Source: Gymnothorax reevesii (taxonomy: Eukaryota > Chordata > Actinopteri > Anguilliformes > Muraenidae). From it: a DNA stretch of 64,000 bases. The position numbers and the translations under genes are program-made. The notes beneath the pieces were generated by a model that did not search any database, was not told the origin of the DNA, and saw only the letters and a list, made by a program, of their open reading frames with translations. Of the stretch, positions 52,649 through 64,000 are shown piece after piece (the first letter of the stretch is position 1; each line of letters starts with the position of its first letter). The stretch is taken from NCBI GenBank assembly GCA_029721435.1, contig CM056592.1:35227611-35291610 (forward strand), read 5' to 3'.

Positions 52649-54540
52649 TTTTCTTTTTTTCTCAGTATGACAACAATTTACCAGTGAGGTGAGATAATTT
52701 TTGACTAATTTCAAGATTTGCAAGAGGAATAAGCAAATATGACTTGTCAGGCACACGGTACAAATATTTTCTAGAAGAATTAGGACATTAATCAAATAAT
52801 GAGATTATGGGACTTGTTAAGACCAGTACTTTTTGCAGTGATCTCTAGCTATTCATTATTATTTTTGGCCAAAATGCTGCAGGCATCAATGATCGATGAC
52901 AGACTGAAGCACAACACTGGATCTGTTTACAATGCTTTGCGTAAGTCTTCTTCCTTTGCTAAGTCTAACTTCCTCCATCCTGAATCCCTTCACCTCGGCG
53001 CATTTCAGTAGATTTCGAGACAGCACTTTCATAACACTTTCATGACAGTACGGTTCAGGCCCTTTCATATTGCCCCAGTCTTACCTTCCCTGACAATCAG
53101 CGAAATCAGCCGAAAGGGCTCTCGCGTTCTCCGCTTTCATCTCGCCTGTATTTTGACCAGGTTCTAGACTGCGGTGATGCAAGCTGAGCCTCCGCCGGCC
53201 GTCTCTGTGGAATAGCTCTGCTCTTTGAGAGACGGCGAGGGTTTTCCGGAAGCTAGAGACAGGCCTCAATGTCACAGCTGACTGATGGAAAACATCCAAG
53301 TTCAAACCAGAAGTGGAGCTCTCTGTACTCCCCGGAGACGGGGAAGGCGATGAGAGTCATCTTGCGCATTATCAAATTTAGGTCACACTTTAAGCTTAGC
53401 GTTTGGTTAATAATTAATTCTCGCTGATTAAGGGTTTGATGTTAATAACTGTGGAACATGTTGTGAATAATTATGAGGGAATTACCAACAAGTTTTACTG
53501 ACACCTTCCAAGTTTTTTTTTTTTCCATTTATTATTTTTCAGCTATCCATCCTAAGCGCAAAACAAATGCCAGAAAAAATTGGCGCGGTTTTGGCCTCTT
53601 TTTTTATTCCCGCCCTCGTGCCAAGTTGTTTGAATAATTAAAATAAACGGGGAACTCACTCGGGATGTGGAGAACGCGGAGTAGCAAGGTAGAGGAAAAG
53701 AGAAAACGATTGAGATCGAGAGAGAGAGAAAGAGAGAGAGAAAGTAAGTGATTGCACCGAACGCCGGGTTGGATTACTTCCTCAAACGAGCGTAAATATT
53801 TGCGCAGACCTCGAAAGGCTTTGAGAGCGGTAAGGGAGTTAGCCTGCCAAACAAACACCCTCCTCTCCGTTTGTTCGCTTTGTGCGGGCTGTCCGAGGGC
53901 GAATGTGTGGCCTAGACCCCAGACCCGACTAAGCCGTGGCATAGCGCCGCCCCCCACCCCTGTGCGCGATCAGCGCCCGTGTAAACACCAGGGGGCGCTC
54001 CTGTGTATCCAGACTCCCACCCAACGCCCACAGCAAACAGGCAGTGCGATACCGACAGTCCACAGCCCCACGCTGGGCGTAAATTATACAGTACTTTCAG
54101 ATTCTCCCCGTCTGCAGCCTGTAGTTACCGCTCCCACGGCCTCTCCACCAGCCCAAACGAAGCCAGTCATTCATGAAGTTACCATACCTCTTTAACTGCT
54201 GTGTCTCTCCTGTGGGATCATGGCGGCTGTTTTCCCCAATTATGACATAACTCTCCCTCTCCAACAGCACACACACACGCTCCTGCAAGGGGCTGCTCTT
54301 CGTCCATATTTCCATTGGAGGCCATGTGCTGCCAGAAGGCGGCTGTCTGAGATCTCATCGCCGTATCGAACAGCTCATTTAAATGTGCGGTCTATAAGGA
54401 TTTCTTTCTTCATGAGCAGAAATCTAATTGAAGGACCACTGAGCAAACTGGAGGAAGAGTAAATAAATGGAGTTAACGAAGATTCGGAGTGGCTCCTTTA
54501 ATTCGATCAGTTAGAGAACAGAACTCATTATTCCAGGAAC
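52649..54540. other. Non-coding stretch, no gene recognised
   Basis: Contains an AG-rich microsatellite (about 53717-53742) and unique sequence. The frames here give no recognisable protein. Confidence 0.45.
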
Positions 54541-55220
54541 GTGTGTGTGTTTGCCCGTGCGAGTGCATGGAATTGGCTGTGTTTGGGATAAAAATGTACG
54601 TTTGTGTGTGTGTACATGCTTTTCTGTGTACGTGCATAATGCATATATCCATTTGTTTGTGTGTGTGTGTGTGTGTGTGTATGTGTGTATCAGCTTTTGT
54701 GTGTGTTTGTGCGTTTTAGCGTGCGTGTTTGCGTACATTTTTGAGTGTGTCAGTCTCTGTGCATCTATGTGCTTGTGTGTGTGATTGTCTTTGTGAGAAT
54801 ATGTGGATTTGTATGTGTGTGTTTCTGTGAGGGGTCCGTGTGTGTGGATGTGTGTTTATGTGGTTGTATGTCTATGAGTTGGTATGTGTGTGTGCGCGTG
54901 CATGCATGTGTGGATGGATTTCTGTTTATGTGTGCGAGTGTGCGTGTATAGATGGATATGTTTGCCTGTGTGGGTCTGTGTGAATGTATATGAGTGTGTG
55001 GACATAGATAAATGTGTGTACCTGTGTGAGTCCGTGTGTGTATGTGTGCAAGTGTGCATTTGCGTGTCAACGGATGTGTTCGTATGCGCGCGAGCGTGCG
55101 TTTCAATGGATGCGTGTGCCCGTGTGGGTCCATGTGTGTATGTGTGCGAGAGTGCATGGGTACATAATTGTGTGTGCCACTGCATGTCCGTGTGTGTGTG
55201 TGAGTACAAGTGTGTTTATT
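54541..55220. repeat. Long TG-rich degenerate microsatellite
   Basis: About 680 bases of TGTGTG interrupted by TATGTG, TGCGTG and GGATGG. It produces long artefactual frames on both strands. Confidence 0.9.
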
Positions 55221-57300
55221 TCTATAGTGTGGTCCAGGAGCAGGAGCCGTATGCAGTCCCGCCGGGACACACTGCAGTCGCAGGCCGCATGACTGTTAGC
55301 CTTGTTTACTCACAGTCACAAGGAACACTTCTATTTAAAGCAGACCATCTATCTCAGTCAGCTTCAATAAAACAAAACCGGGCTTATGGCAAACCTTTAT
55401 ACACTAAAGGTAGTTAAAATGGTAGAATCCAATTAGGGGCTGGCGGTTGTTTTTCAGGCTCGCTCTACGCTAGCGCTCATTCGCTAGCGCCTCTCTGACT
55501 CTGTTTCTTTTCATTTTTCCCTTTCAATTTTTCCCCCCCGTTTCCCCGAACGCCAGAAATGTTCAGGAAATATATTTATAATGTGAGGCGAAATTTTCAG
55601 GGGACGGAGGAATAAATATTGATTCACGCGGCTGCTGTGGCAGGGCGGCGGTGCTCCTCTTTCCTGGACTTAATTTATTAGCGGCGCTTGATGCCTGGCA
55701 AATTAATTGCAATCAAACCACACAGGGCATTTGAGGAGGAAACGTCTTTAGGACCCCCCCTTCTGTATCAGTAGTCCTGAATGGCAGCCCCCCCGTCCCA
55801 CTTAGTCCCGGTGCTACTGAATGGGGGGGGTTTCTCCAGCTTGGGGGCCCAAATGGGAAGGCCTGTGAGGCGTACTTGGCCCCCCCGAACCAACCCTGGG
55901 CCACCCAGGCATTAATGGCGTGCGTGTACAGCTGCAGTTAATAGCAGTTGTGTCCTGAGAGAGAGTCATGCCCTTGGCATGTGTTTGACAAGAAATGAAT
56001 GTGTAACGCGATTAATTACCGGGGCTAGCTGATAGCGGCGGTGGGAAGGGGTTCCTCAGAGGGGCCTCCTCCGTTTGTTTCCGAAACGCTGGCGCCTCGC
56101 GTCGAGAGCGACGCCGAAGAGCCGTTCTGTTTCAGGAAAAAAAGGGACGTTGTCAATCGGGGACTCCATGCCTTCGTTATTAAGCCTCTAGTGTTAATTA
56201 ATTCACGCCGCGAAACAAAAGAAAGGCCGGGGGGCATCGGAGCGCAATCGGCAAGCGACCGGGTCGACACGCACGTGGAGTGTTTATGCGTCTCCGTAAT
56301 CTGTAATGCTAATCAACGGCTATATAAAAAAAAGAGAAAAACGGTGAGGTATAATAATGATGAAATATGTATTTGAGACGGTACGCGGGGCAGGGCGGGA
56401 TTGTGACGGCGCGGAGGAGACGCCGAGACGCAACCGTCTCCCGGTTCGCGGGGCGGCGGGATTTTTCATTCCTCAGCGGCGGGGAGTAATTTATATCTGT
56501 GCGATTAGGGCCCCCAGAGGCTGTGGAGTTCAGCAGTAGATATATTCATTTTCTCAAAATGAGCCTTTATTGTTGGCTGTGCTGGTGTGGCAGTTACAGG
56601 GAGGGGGGGGGGGGTTTGTGCAGAGATGGCGGGGGGTAGGAGGGAGTAGTGTGCTGGGGACGAGAGGATCACATACACACTCTTTACACCCCGCTGAACC
56701 CCCGTCGCAAGAGCCCCTAACACACAAAACACGCGTGCGCGCACACATGCAATCTCACTCAAGCGCATACAAGAAGGCTCGGCATACTGTTAACTCCTTA
56801 AGTGCTGGCTTTTTGAAGCTCAGGATGGACTGCTTTAGCGGACACTGGTTCTCATATGTTTTGGTTCGATTCTGAGGTGATTTTTACAGATGTAGTTCTT
56901 TGGTTATTAGCACCTATCCAACCAAGTGTCCATCTATCTCTACCAGAGAGCTCCGACTTGCCACCTCGGTTCATTTTCGCCGCAGCTATTTTTTGGTGTT
57001 TGGCGTGTTTGTCGCGCTGATCTCCTTCCCATCTTGAGTGTTTTTTTCCTCCATTTTTTGTGGCCCACACACCTGCAATCCGGGCACCGGCTCTGGCCCA
57101 TTTGGAGCTCAGTTAGTATCCTCATCTCGCGATGCAGTCTTGCTTAACGAAGTACCGCCGCTTAGACCTCTTCTCAGCAGACTCGTGCTGCTAATTAGCA
57201 TTCAAATGAAGGGGAATGTCCTGTGTAGATTCTTTTGTAATTGCGGTTGCGAGACTTCAAAGCCAAAGCCATTTTTCAGGGGTGCTGCATCCACCACCTG
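55221..57300. other. Non-coding stretch, no gene recognised
   Basis: Mixed unique sequence with C and G tracts (about 55753-55800 and 56600-56614) and CpG-rich parts (about 56190-56480). No exon supported. Confidence 0.4.
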
Positions 57301-57789
57301 TGCGTACACACACACACACACACACACGCACGCGCTCGCTCGAGCGTGTCCGCAGACAAACAGACAGCGCACAGTTGCGCACCGCGTACCGGCAGTTCGC
57401 GGTACGCTTCGCCCGTCGGGCTGCCTGTCGAACCGCCGTCAAAAGGGGTTCTGCGTTCTCTCCAGCCGCTCCGGGAAAGATCAAACGCCGACACTTTGAA
57501 GTAATCTTCAGCGCGCAGCGTGTGTCATTACCGTTAATCAGTGTACTTCCCAACAGCTCTGTCCTCCTCGACTCTCGCCGGCAACGGGGAGCCCCTAAAT
57601 TTTACATTTCCTTGTAAGCCGCGAGCACCTTTTTTCATGCCGATTGTTCACCTCAAAAGAAATCACGGGATTAAAATTGTTGAATGAGTTGCCGGTCAGA
57701 GGTATCAGTGAGTCCCTTTCAAGTGATGTTTTCCCACGTTTTCCATCCCCGAAACCACGAGGTCCCGGCCGTGGGGCCGAACGCAAGCG

Positions 57790-58530
57790 CACTGGGTGCT
57801 AAGCGTGTTTATTCAGTTAATTATTTAAGTGTTAATTAAGTTGGAAGCCACCAGCATTAAAGCAGAACTGTGGCATCTGCTTCAGAAAGAGAATCTGCAG
57901 CGAGCGTTGGAAAAAGTCCGCAGTTGCTGACAGTCCCACATTCCAAACCGTTTAATTACAAAAGGAAGAGAGGAAAAAAAATAATGCTAATAAATCTTTA
58001 ACATCCCAATTAATGAACTATATTAAAAACCCAGGAGAAAGGAGGACGCCCGTACTGACTGAGGCATCTGGAGCTGCTGTGCATTAAAAGCCTATTTTGC
58101 TGTTTTAACACCCATAAAATCTGCATTAAAAAATGGAGGCGCATACCGGAGTCACCCCTTTACTCATCCCCACAGTGTACTCGCCATCCCCCGTCAGGCT
58201 GGCGACCACGGCGAAGCAGCTAATAAAAGTTTTATGGTACTGTAGTCACCAGAGAGTCGCGTCCCCGTCCCAGAGCCCCGCGACTCTAATCGGCCACAAT
58301 TAAAACTGAATCATGGAAGAGGAAAAAAAAAAAAAAACAACCAAAGACGCCTTTGAGATTTCACGATGCAGGAGATGCAGGAAACCGTTTTTTAAGGCAA
58401 ACATTGGTTATCGCAAACCTTTTGTGTGGAATAAGCTGTGCGGATTATTAATAATTAATAAAAGGGGTGGGTATTCACAATCCCCCTGACACCTATCCAC
58501 AATAATTTAATTATTCTTTGGCAAAGAGAA
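57790..58530. promoter_or_regulatory. Possible conserved non-coding block (homeodomain-core rich)
   Basis: Unique A/T-rich sequence with TTAATTA-type cores at about 57818, 57834, 57951, 58006 and 58448-58458, between more G/C-rich flanks. The composition resembles developmental enhancers. Inference only. Confidence 0.25.
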
Positions 58531-59399
58531 ACTTTTAATCTTTCTGCTTTTTTTTTTTTTGTTTTTTGTTGAAGTCTTTAAAAGTGGCCTCCCTGGAGCT
58601 GCAGGAGAGAGTAAGGAGAGTGTTTATTAATGTTTAATATTTCAGAGCGTGAGGATCGCTGTTTTTGTGCACTAACTTTCGTTTGGGAGAAATTAGGATC
58701 GCTCCTTATCCCGTCCGATGTCAAAGGCGGGACCGCTTGGGTCAAATCCTTTCGCGGACACGAGCGGAAGCGAAGAGAATCTGGGGTCCAGTTCCTCCAA
58801 TGGCTTGAGTCCCGTGCAGAGCGACGAATCGCCTACAGGTTGTGTATCGTGGGAGATTAAGTTGGGCTTTTACCTGCACTGATTGCTGCTGTACAATTAA
58901 CAGCGAAGGGTCCGTGCTCCCTCTTGGGTGACCAGCAGAGGTTTGGGTGGGGCCACATCTCTTGGCGGTGTACCTCACTTCCGGTAACAGCCCCTGAACC
59001 ATACCAGAGGGCTGGGCTACAGCACGCACTGCAGTCCCCCCCCCCCCCCACCAGGCAAGGCTGATTACTACACATGAAGCAGCTCAAGACTTAACTAACC
59101 CAACTAAATTGCAGAACATTTGCTTCTCTTACAGGGAGTGTGTGTGTGTGCGTGTGTGTGTTTGTTTATGCTAGTGCGTATACATATGTATGTGTTATCG
59201 CTCTCTCCCTGCCTTCTTCACTTTTTCACGAGGTCAGCACCTTAAAATGGGCTTGCTGACGGAGCCGCGTCAATATCGGTGTTTTGGCCAGTATGGGGGG
59301 AGGGAGGAGACTTGCAAGTCTAACATGATTCAAAATTAATCACCCCTGTCCGCATTAGCATACTCCACTCCCTGCTACACAAACACACCAGCAGGCACA

Positions 59400-59725
59400 A
59401 ACACATCAGACATATGCGCTCTCGCACACAAACACACACGTACTACACACACTGAACGCATACACGAGCATGCTTTTGCATGCACGCATACAAGCGCGTG
59501 CACAACGCAAGCACACTCCTGCGTGCATGCTCCCATACATGGACACAAACACACACACAAACACACACACAGATGTGCTAACACAATCGCGCACATGCTC
59601 ACACAGTCACGCGCACGTGTACAGTCACACTCGTGTTTCCCCACATATGAATGCACAGCTTCACGGGCACATATACACTCAGCACGCACACGCATACGTG
59701 CACACACACACACATACACACGAGC
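59400..59725. repeat. CA-rich degenerate microsatellite
   Basis: ACACAC runs with GCATGC, CACGCG and ACATGC pieces. Frames inside are artefacts. Confidence 0.85.
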
Positions 59726-60179
59726 TAGACTGACAGCATTGATGTCATCAAGCTTTGGACTCTGGCAGTGCTGCTGACACAGCTGCTGGTCTCCGCACAT
59801 CGATTGTTTTGAAGTGGGCTGCAGCTTTTGTAGTTTTTAATCTCACGGACTGGAGGGCGTCCCGGTGTGTGCCATATTGATTCCACATTAATATGACTAA
59901 AAAGCCCACGCTCTGCTCTAATATTCAGATTATTTATGACAACGTAATGCATCGGTCTAACAGTCGCCCCCATAAACGCGAGTGGCCACCATTTTGTTCA
60001 AGGCAGTTCAGAGCGCTGTCTGCACAGAACAAGGGTCTGACAGGGCCCTCGTTCAGACCGAGCGGCATTATCAGTCCCCTGCATTCACAGCCTCCCTATT
60101 TAACAGTGGGGACACCGGCTGTGAACCATAGATGTGTGACAAACTTCTCCCTGTTCCTTTTCAGGTCGGCCAAGCAGGA

Positions 60180-60430
60180 GTTCAATCTTTAATGTATAAT
60201 AAACCATAATGAAAATTAAATCCACAGGAATATGTTTAAAAATGCAGCAATACATTTAGGTACATACTCCATTAAAAATTAATGCCGCCGGCAGGCTTTG
60301 GGCACAGATTATTTATTATATATCGGCATATGCTAATAAATATACCGCAATGTATTCAAAGTACTGTCTGAATTAAAAATTGATATTGCTCGTGGCCCTC
60401 ACATGTAGAATTAGCATCCTCCACCTTGAT
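60180..60430. promoter_or_regulatory. Possible conserved non-coding block
   Basis: Non-repetitive, very A/T-rich sequence with AAAATTAAATCC, CATTAAAAATTAATGCC and GAATTAAAAATTGA. It is distinct from the G/C-richer surroundings. Confidence 0.2.
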
Positions 60431-60777
60431 AGCTATACTTCACGAGCACAACCCACCCCGGGGTCCTTCAGCCGAGAGCAGGTCTAGTGCTTCTCTCTAC
60501 AGCTCAGAAGGTCTCATTCTCCCTCATCTCCCCGTAAATCCTCTCGCATTCGTACCCTGCTAATGCTTTTGTGCTGCTTTGATAGCTCTTGTCATCTATG
60601 GCAGGCCCACAGCTCTGATCCGCTTTCAACCCCAGCAAGAGGCTGTAGCCCGTGTTTATTTTCTCTTAGTATTGATTTTTATTGTTTTCCGCTTTATTTT
60701 TTTATTATATGTATATACTGCCGGGGTGTATGTCCCTGTGGCCGGTGTTACTTTATCAACATCGGCCGGAGGGATTG

Positions 60778-60959
60778 TATGTGTGTGTGTGTGTGTGCGT
60801 GTGTGTGTGTGTGTGTGTGCGTGCGTTTAAGTGCATGTGTTTGTATGCCTTTGCAAGTGAATGAGTCTTTTTAATACGGCAAAATAATTTGAGCATCAGA
60901 ATTTGAAGTTCAATTAAGCAACGATTAAAGAAGTATGATGTAAGTAAATATATACTGTG

Positions 60960-60990
<31 letters not shown>

Positions 60991-60992
60991 AT
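60778..60992. repeat. Two (TG)n microsatellites
   Basis: (TG)n at about 60778-60830 and again at about 60956-60991, separated by unique A/T-rich sequence. Confidence 0.9.
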
Positions 60993-63865
60993 GAATGTGT
61001 ACAGGGATATGCGTGTGTTCTACGTAAAAGCACACATGCAGGCGCATACATACAGAACTTATGACAAGAGCTACTAAGGGTCTAGAGCGGAGTGATCATC
61101 TGAAAATGAAGTCCGGTGAAGATGGGTCTGATGGAAGTATCTTTTCTGGTTTAAAAAAAAAAAATCTATACAGGCTTCAAATGAATTTTATTGAATGTTC
61201 TTGTACCTGTGCTAGCCCAGGGCGTAAAAGCAGTAATGCACAGCATCAATCTGTTAGTAGCATTCCATGATATGGTTACAGAGCTGGTCAAAAGGCATCA
61301 AGCTCATTTCAGGGTTCTCAACCTCCACAAGTCGGGTAATATTTATGAAAATGTTTCACATGGATCTGAGCACAACAACTTCTTCTCTCGAGTTGATTAT
61401 CTAGGAGTTTCGAGTCTACTGGGACGATTACAGCACTGGCAGACAGAAGATAACAGTACATTTGATTCTGACATGCTCTAAGAAAAATCATTCAAGAGGT
61501 AAACTACAACCAAAGGGTAGCATTTGTAGTTTAAAAAGTTTATTTCTTCAGGAAAGTCTGAGAACATTTAGATGTCCCAAATGCAACATTTCAACATTCT
61601 GCATAAACACGATGCTCGTAAGAGAGTCGAATTAGAAGTATATTCTCAGCTTGCAGTGCAGTACAAAATGGTAAAATATTTAGAGCTTGCACACATGGCG
61701 CGGTGCAGGGTTTAGCTATGGTTTGCCCACACATAACAGCGGGCAAAGACACTGATGCAGGCAACTTGAACCATTACTTTTCCAGAGGCAGTGGTTGCAA
61801 CACCGCAGAGACAGCTGCCCCCAGGGGACTTCGACAGTGCACCCTCCGGAGTCAGCGAGGAATGATGCAATAAACACAAACATCCCGTGGGCGTCAGTTC
61901 TGTTAGTGAAAACTCCTCGTTAATGAGTAAGGTCAGAATAGAATGGGTAAACTTGGCCAAGTAAACAGAAGAACCGCGGCAGTCAAATAAAAGCAGTTTG
62001 CAGCAGTGTTATGTTGTTGCGCAGCGCTACATAAACAACGCGATGAATCTCGGAGCAGACGGACTGCAACCACAGGAAACCGCACAGCGATGCCAACCTG
62101 TCCGCAAAGAGCACGAAGATGAATCTTCTGTGAATGTGTGATCACCAAAACTGCATGATTGAAAATTGGAAAAATGTCATCTGATCTGATGAATCTCAAT
62201 TTCTGCTGTAAGCTGCTGATGGCAGGATCGTTATTTGGTGTAAATGGTGAAAATCCATGAATCCATTCCACCGTTTGTCAGCGGTACTGGCTGCTGGTGG
62301 CGGTGCAATATTGTGAAGATTGTTTCACCGCAGTGCTGTAGGAGTCAAATGGGCAATTATTGGATATAAAGCGTTGGGGAAGTGACCGTTTTTAAAAAGT
62401 TTATTTCTTATTTTATTAAATATCACTTGGTGTTTTTTTTTTTTTTCCAACAAAAAGAATTCATCCTAAGATTCCGACCAGAGATCATTTACCCTCAAGG
62501 AGACAGAAAGAAATAGTTTGGTATGAAGCAGACCTGAGGTATAATTTCTGAAAAGATCTGTGCCGATTCTGACTAAACTTCCTTTACAACAGAACGGGAA
62601 AATAGATTATAAATTAATAATGAATTATGACAAAGAGTAATGAAATCATTTTACACTGATTATCATTCCATGATGGGTGTTCATTTTTAGCGTTATTAAT
62701 ATGTTAAGCAACTCCTTTGCTTTACATCTGTCTTTCAGATTGCTTATATAAGATCTCGGGAGATTCGCCAGGCAACTGCGCTAGATGTATTCTCCTCAGT
62801 GAGCTGTGTGCAGTAATGACGCTAAGCCATTAGCCATTCACACGCTACACATTGGGCCTCTGGGAGTGGGAGCTGGGCCCATATTTATGATTTCCATGAA
62901 GGGTGCAGGCTTATGAATTTTTCAGATAACTCATTCCCTTCAAAGGGAAGTAGATAAAACTGAGTATAACATTTACAAGATTACATGGGGAGAAAAGGGA
63001 GCGCGCTCACGGGCGGGCGTGCACACGCGGCCGTACCGAGAGCCCGCGTGAGCGTGCACCGGAACTCTGTCGCTTTGACTGGTGCCGCCGTTTATAATGA
63101 ACTACCGAGAACGCGTGATTCCGTAGGATTGACATATGAAGAGCGCGTGATACACGACTGTGGGATAATCAATCTGCTGAAGCAGATCTATTTGCTTCTG
63201 TAAAAAGGGGGGGGAGGTGCTGTTTTTCTGGCTGACTTATAAACCCGACTTTCTGTCAATCAGAGAACACATTTAAACTGTGCCATTAAAAGATGGCTTA
63301 TGAACACGCACATATGCGTAAATGCATCAAGTAAATCCATCAAGGTTAGTACATGTGTGAGTCTGTTTCAGCTGACCCCGGACAACCAAGACCTGAAGGC
63401 AACTCTGCCATCTTGTGGAAACGGTATGGCACTGCAGGTTCCAGTGCTCAATGTTGGTTAAAGCTGTGTTCTAGCACTCAGGGGAAATGCAGGCGCACAG
63501 AGATCAAACGCATCATGCATGCTTTGGTCAAGGGATGTAACGGTTGGATAAAGGGGATCAGGCTCCCTTTGACAGCATGACGCAGGGGACTTTTGCTTCA
63601 GGTGTTCAGTTGGACACAGAAGGTTCCGGTGAATAATACTAAGCACAGAACTCTAAACAAATCGCAAAAACCTAAAGATGTTGTTCCAAAAAGCAACGGT
63701 TTACCTTGTAAATTAATGATTTTATCTCTGATAAAATGATTTAACACTGATGATTACCTGCTGCTTTTAGTGAATTCTTCATGGAAGTGAGTTTTTGTGG
63801 AGGAACAGGAGACAGTGGGAAGTTAGGTGAAGCTTAATTTCAGCTGGAACAACTGACTAAATAAA
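60993..63865. other. Non-coding stretch, no gene recognised
   Basis: Unique sequence without a recognisable exon. It holds a 96-codon open frame at 61191-61481 that I do not recognise, an A12 run (61153-61164) and a T-run near 62432. Confidence 0.4.
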
Positions 63866-64000
63866 GGACAGTGAGACCATAGTGTGGTGTGTACAGGGGT
63901 GTAGAAGGAACGAGGATAATGGACAGTGAGACCATAGTGTGGTGTGTACAGGGGTGTAGAAGGAACGAGGATAATGGACAGTGAGGCCATAGTGTGGTGT
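63866..64000. repeat. 55-bp tandem repeat (minisatellite), running off the window
   Basis: Units begin GGACAGTGAG(A/G)CCATAGTGT at 63866, 63921 and 63976. The first two are identical over all 55 bases and the third shows one substitution in its visible 25 bases. Array length beyond the window is unknown. Confidence 0.95.

Noticed and set aside
53752..54195. 147-codon frame rich in Pro/Thr, possible exon
   Set aside because: No recognisable protein, no supporting neighbouring exons with matching phase.
61191..61481. 96-codon open frame starting MNVLVPVLAQGVKAVMHSIN
   Set aside because: No recognisable family, no splice context or start context that helps, and length within chance for 64 kb.
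1..64000. Bacterial or phage systems, CRISPR arrays, operons
   Set aside because: Spliced vertebrate gene, vertebrate repeats and eukaryotic transposons throughout; no regular spaced repeats of CRISPR type. The tandem arrays seen are mini- or microsatellites.

Overview
The window is vertebrate nuclear DNA, almost certainly from a teleost fish. The evidence is spliced genes with GT-AG introns, long CA/TG microsatellites, and DNA transposons of fish type (a Tc1-like element, a pogo-like element, a second Tc1/mariner family and TTAA-flanked miniature elements). There are no bacterial operons, no CRISPR array and no phage-like region. Species cannot be fixed from the sequence alone.

The only protein-coding host gene I can support is the 3' part of rbfox3 (the NeuN RNA-binding splicing regulator) on the plus strand. 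Ten coding exons lie between 2182 and 36041. They join in frame with consistent splice phases into 252 codons plus a stop: the end of the N-terminal region, the whole RRM (RNP2 in the first exon, RNP1 in the 93-nt exon), the Arg/Gly- and Ala-rich C-terminal half, and a C-terminus ending in a Pro-Tyr nuclear-import type tail. Residues separating the paralogues ([37 protein letters not shown]) point to RBFOX3 rather than RBFOX1 or RBFOX2. The first coding exons and promoters must lie upstream of position 1. Whether this is the a or b fish copy is not decided.

Layout: 1-2181 is intron with no exon seen. 2182-36041 holds exons and introns. The introns carry a pogo-like transposon (24859-26206), two TTAA-flanked MITEs (16865-17056 and 17620-17780), a foldback MITE (30560-30773), tRNA-derived SINE-like pieces and several microsatellites. 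36042 to about 40200 is the probable 3' UTR, ending near an ATTAAA signal at 40181. A second possible terminal exon begins at 43685 with an in-frame stop codon and has its own AATAAA at 44088. Splicing to it would end the protein at ...SVGTM. 45600-47940 looks like further UTR-type sequence with AATAAA signals. From 48000 to the end no gene is recognised. That part holds an internally deleted Tc1/mariner-family element (49345-50309), a nearly complete Tc1-like transposon with a one-base frameshift (51064-52646), AT-rich homeodomain-core-rich blocks that may be conserved enhancers, TG/CA repeats, and a 55-bp tandem repeat running off the right edge.

The most interesting biology is regulatory. 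Seven TGCATG motifs, the RBFOX binding site, cluster in 1.9 kb around the two RRM exons of 93 and 61 nt. This fits autoregulated skipping of an RRM exon, as known in this family. Another TGCATG lies about 115 nt upstream of the possible alternative terminal exon. I did not find an unknown multi-gene system.
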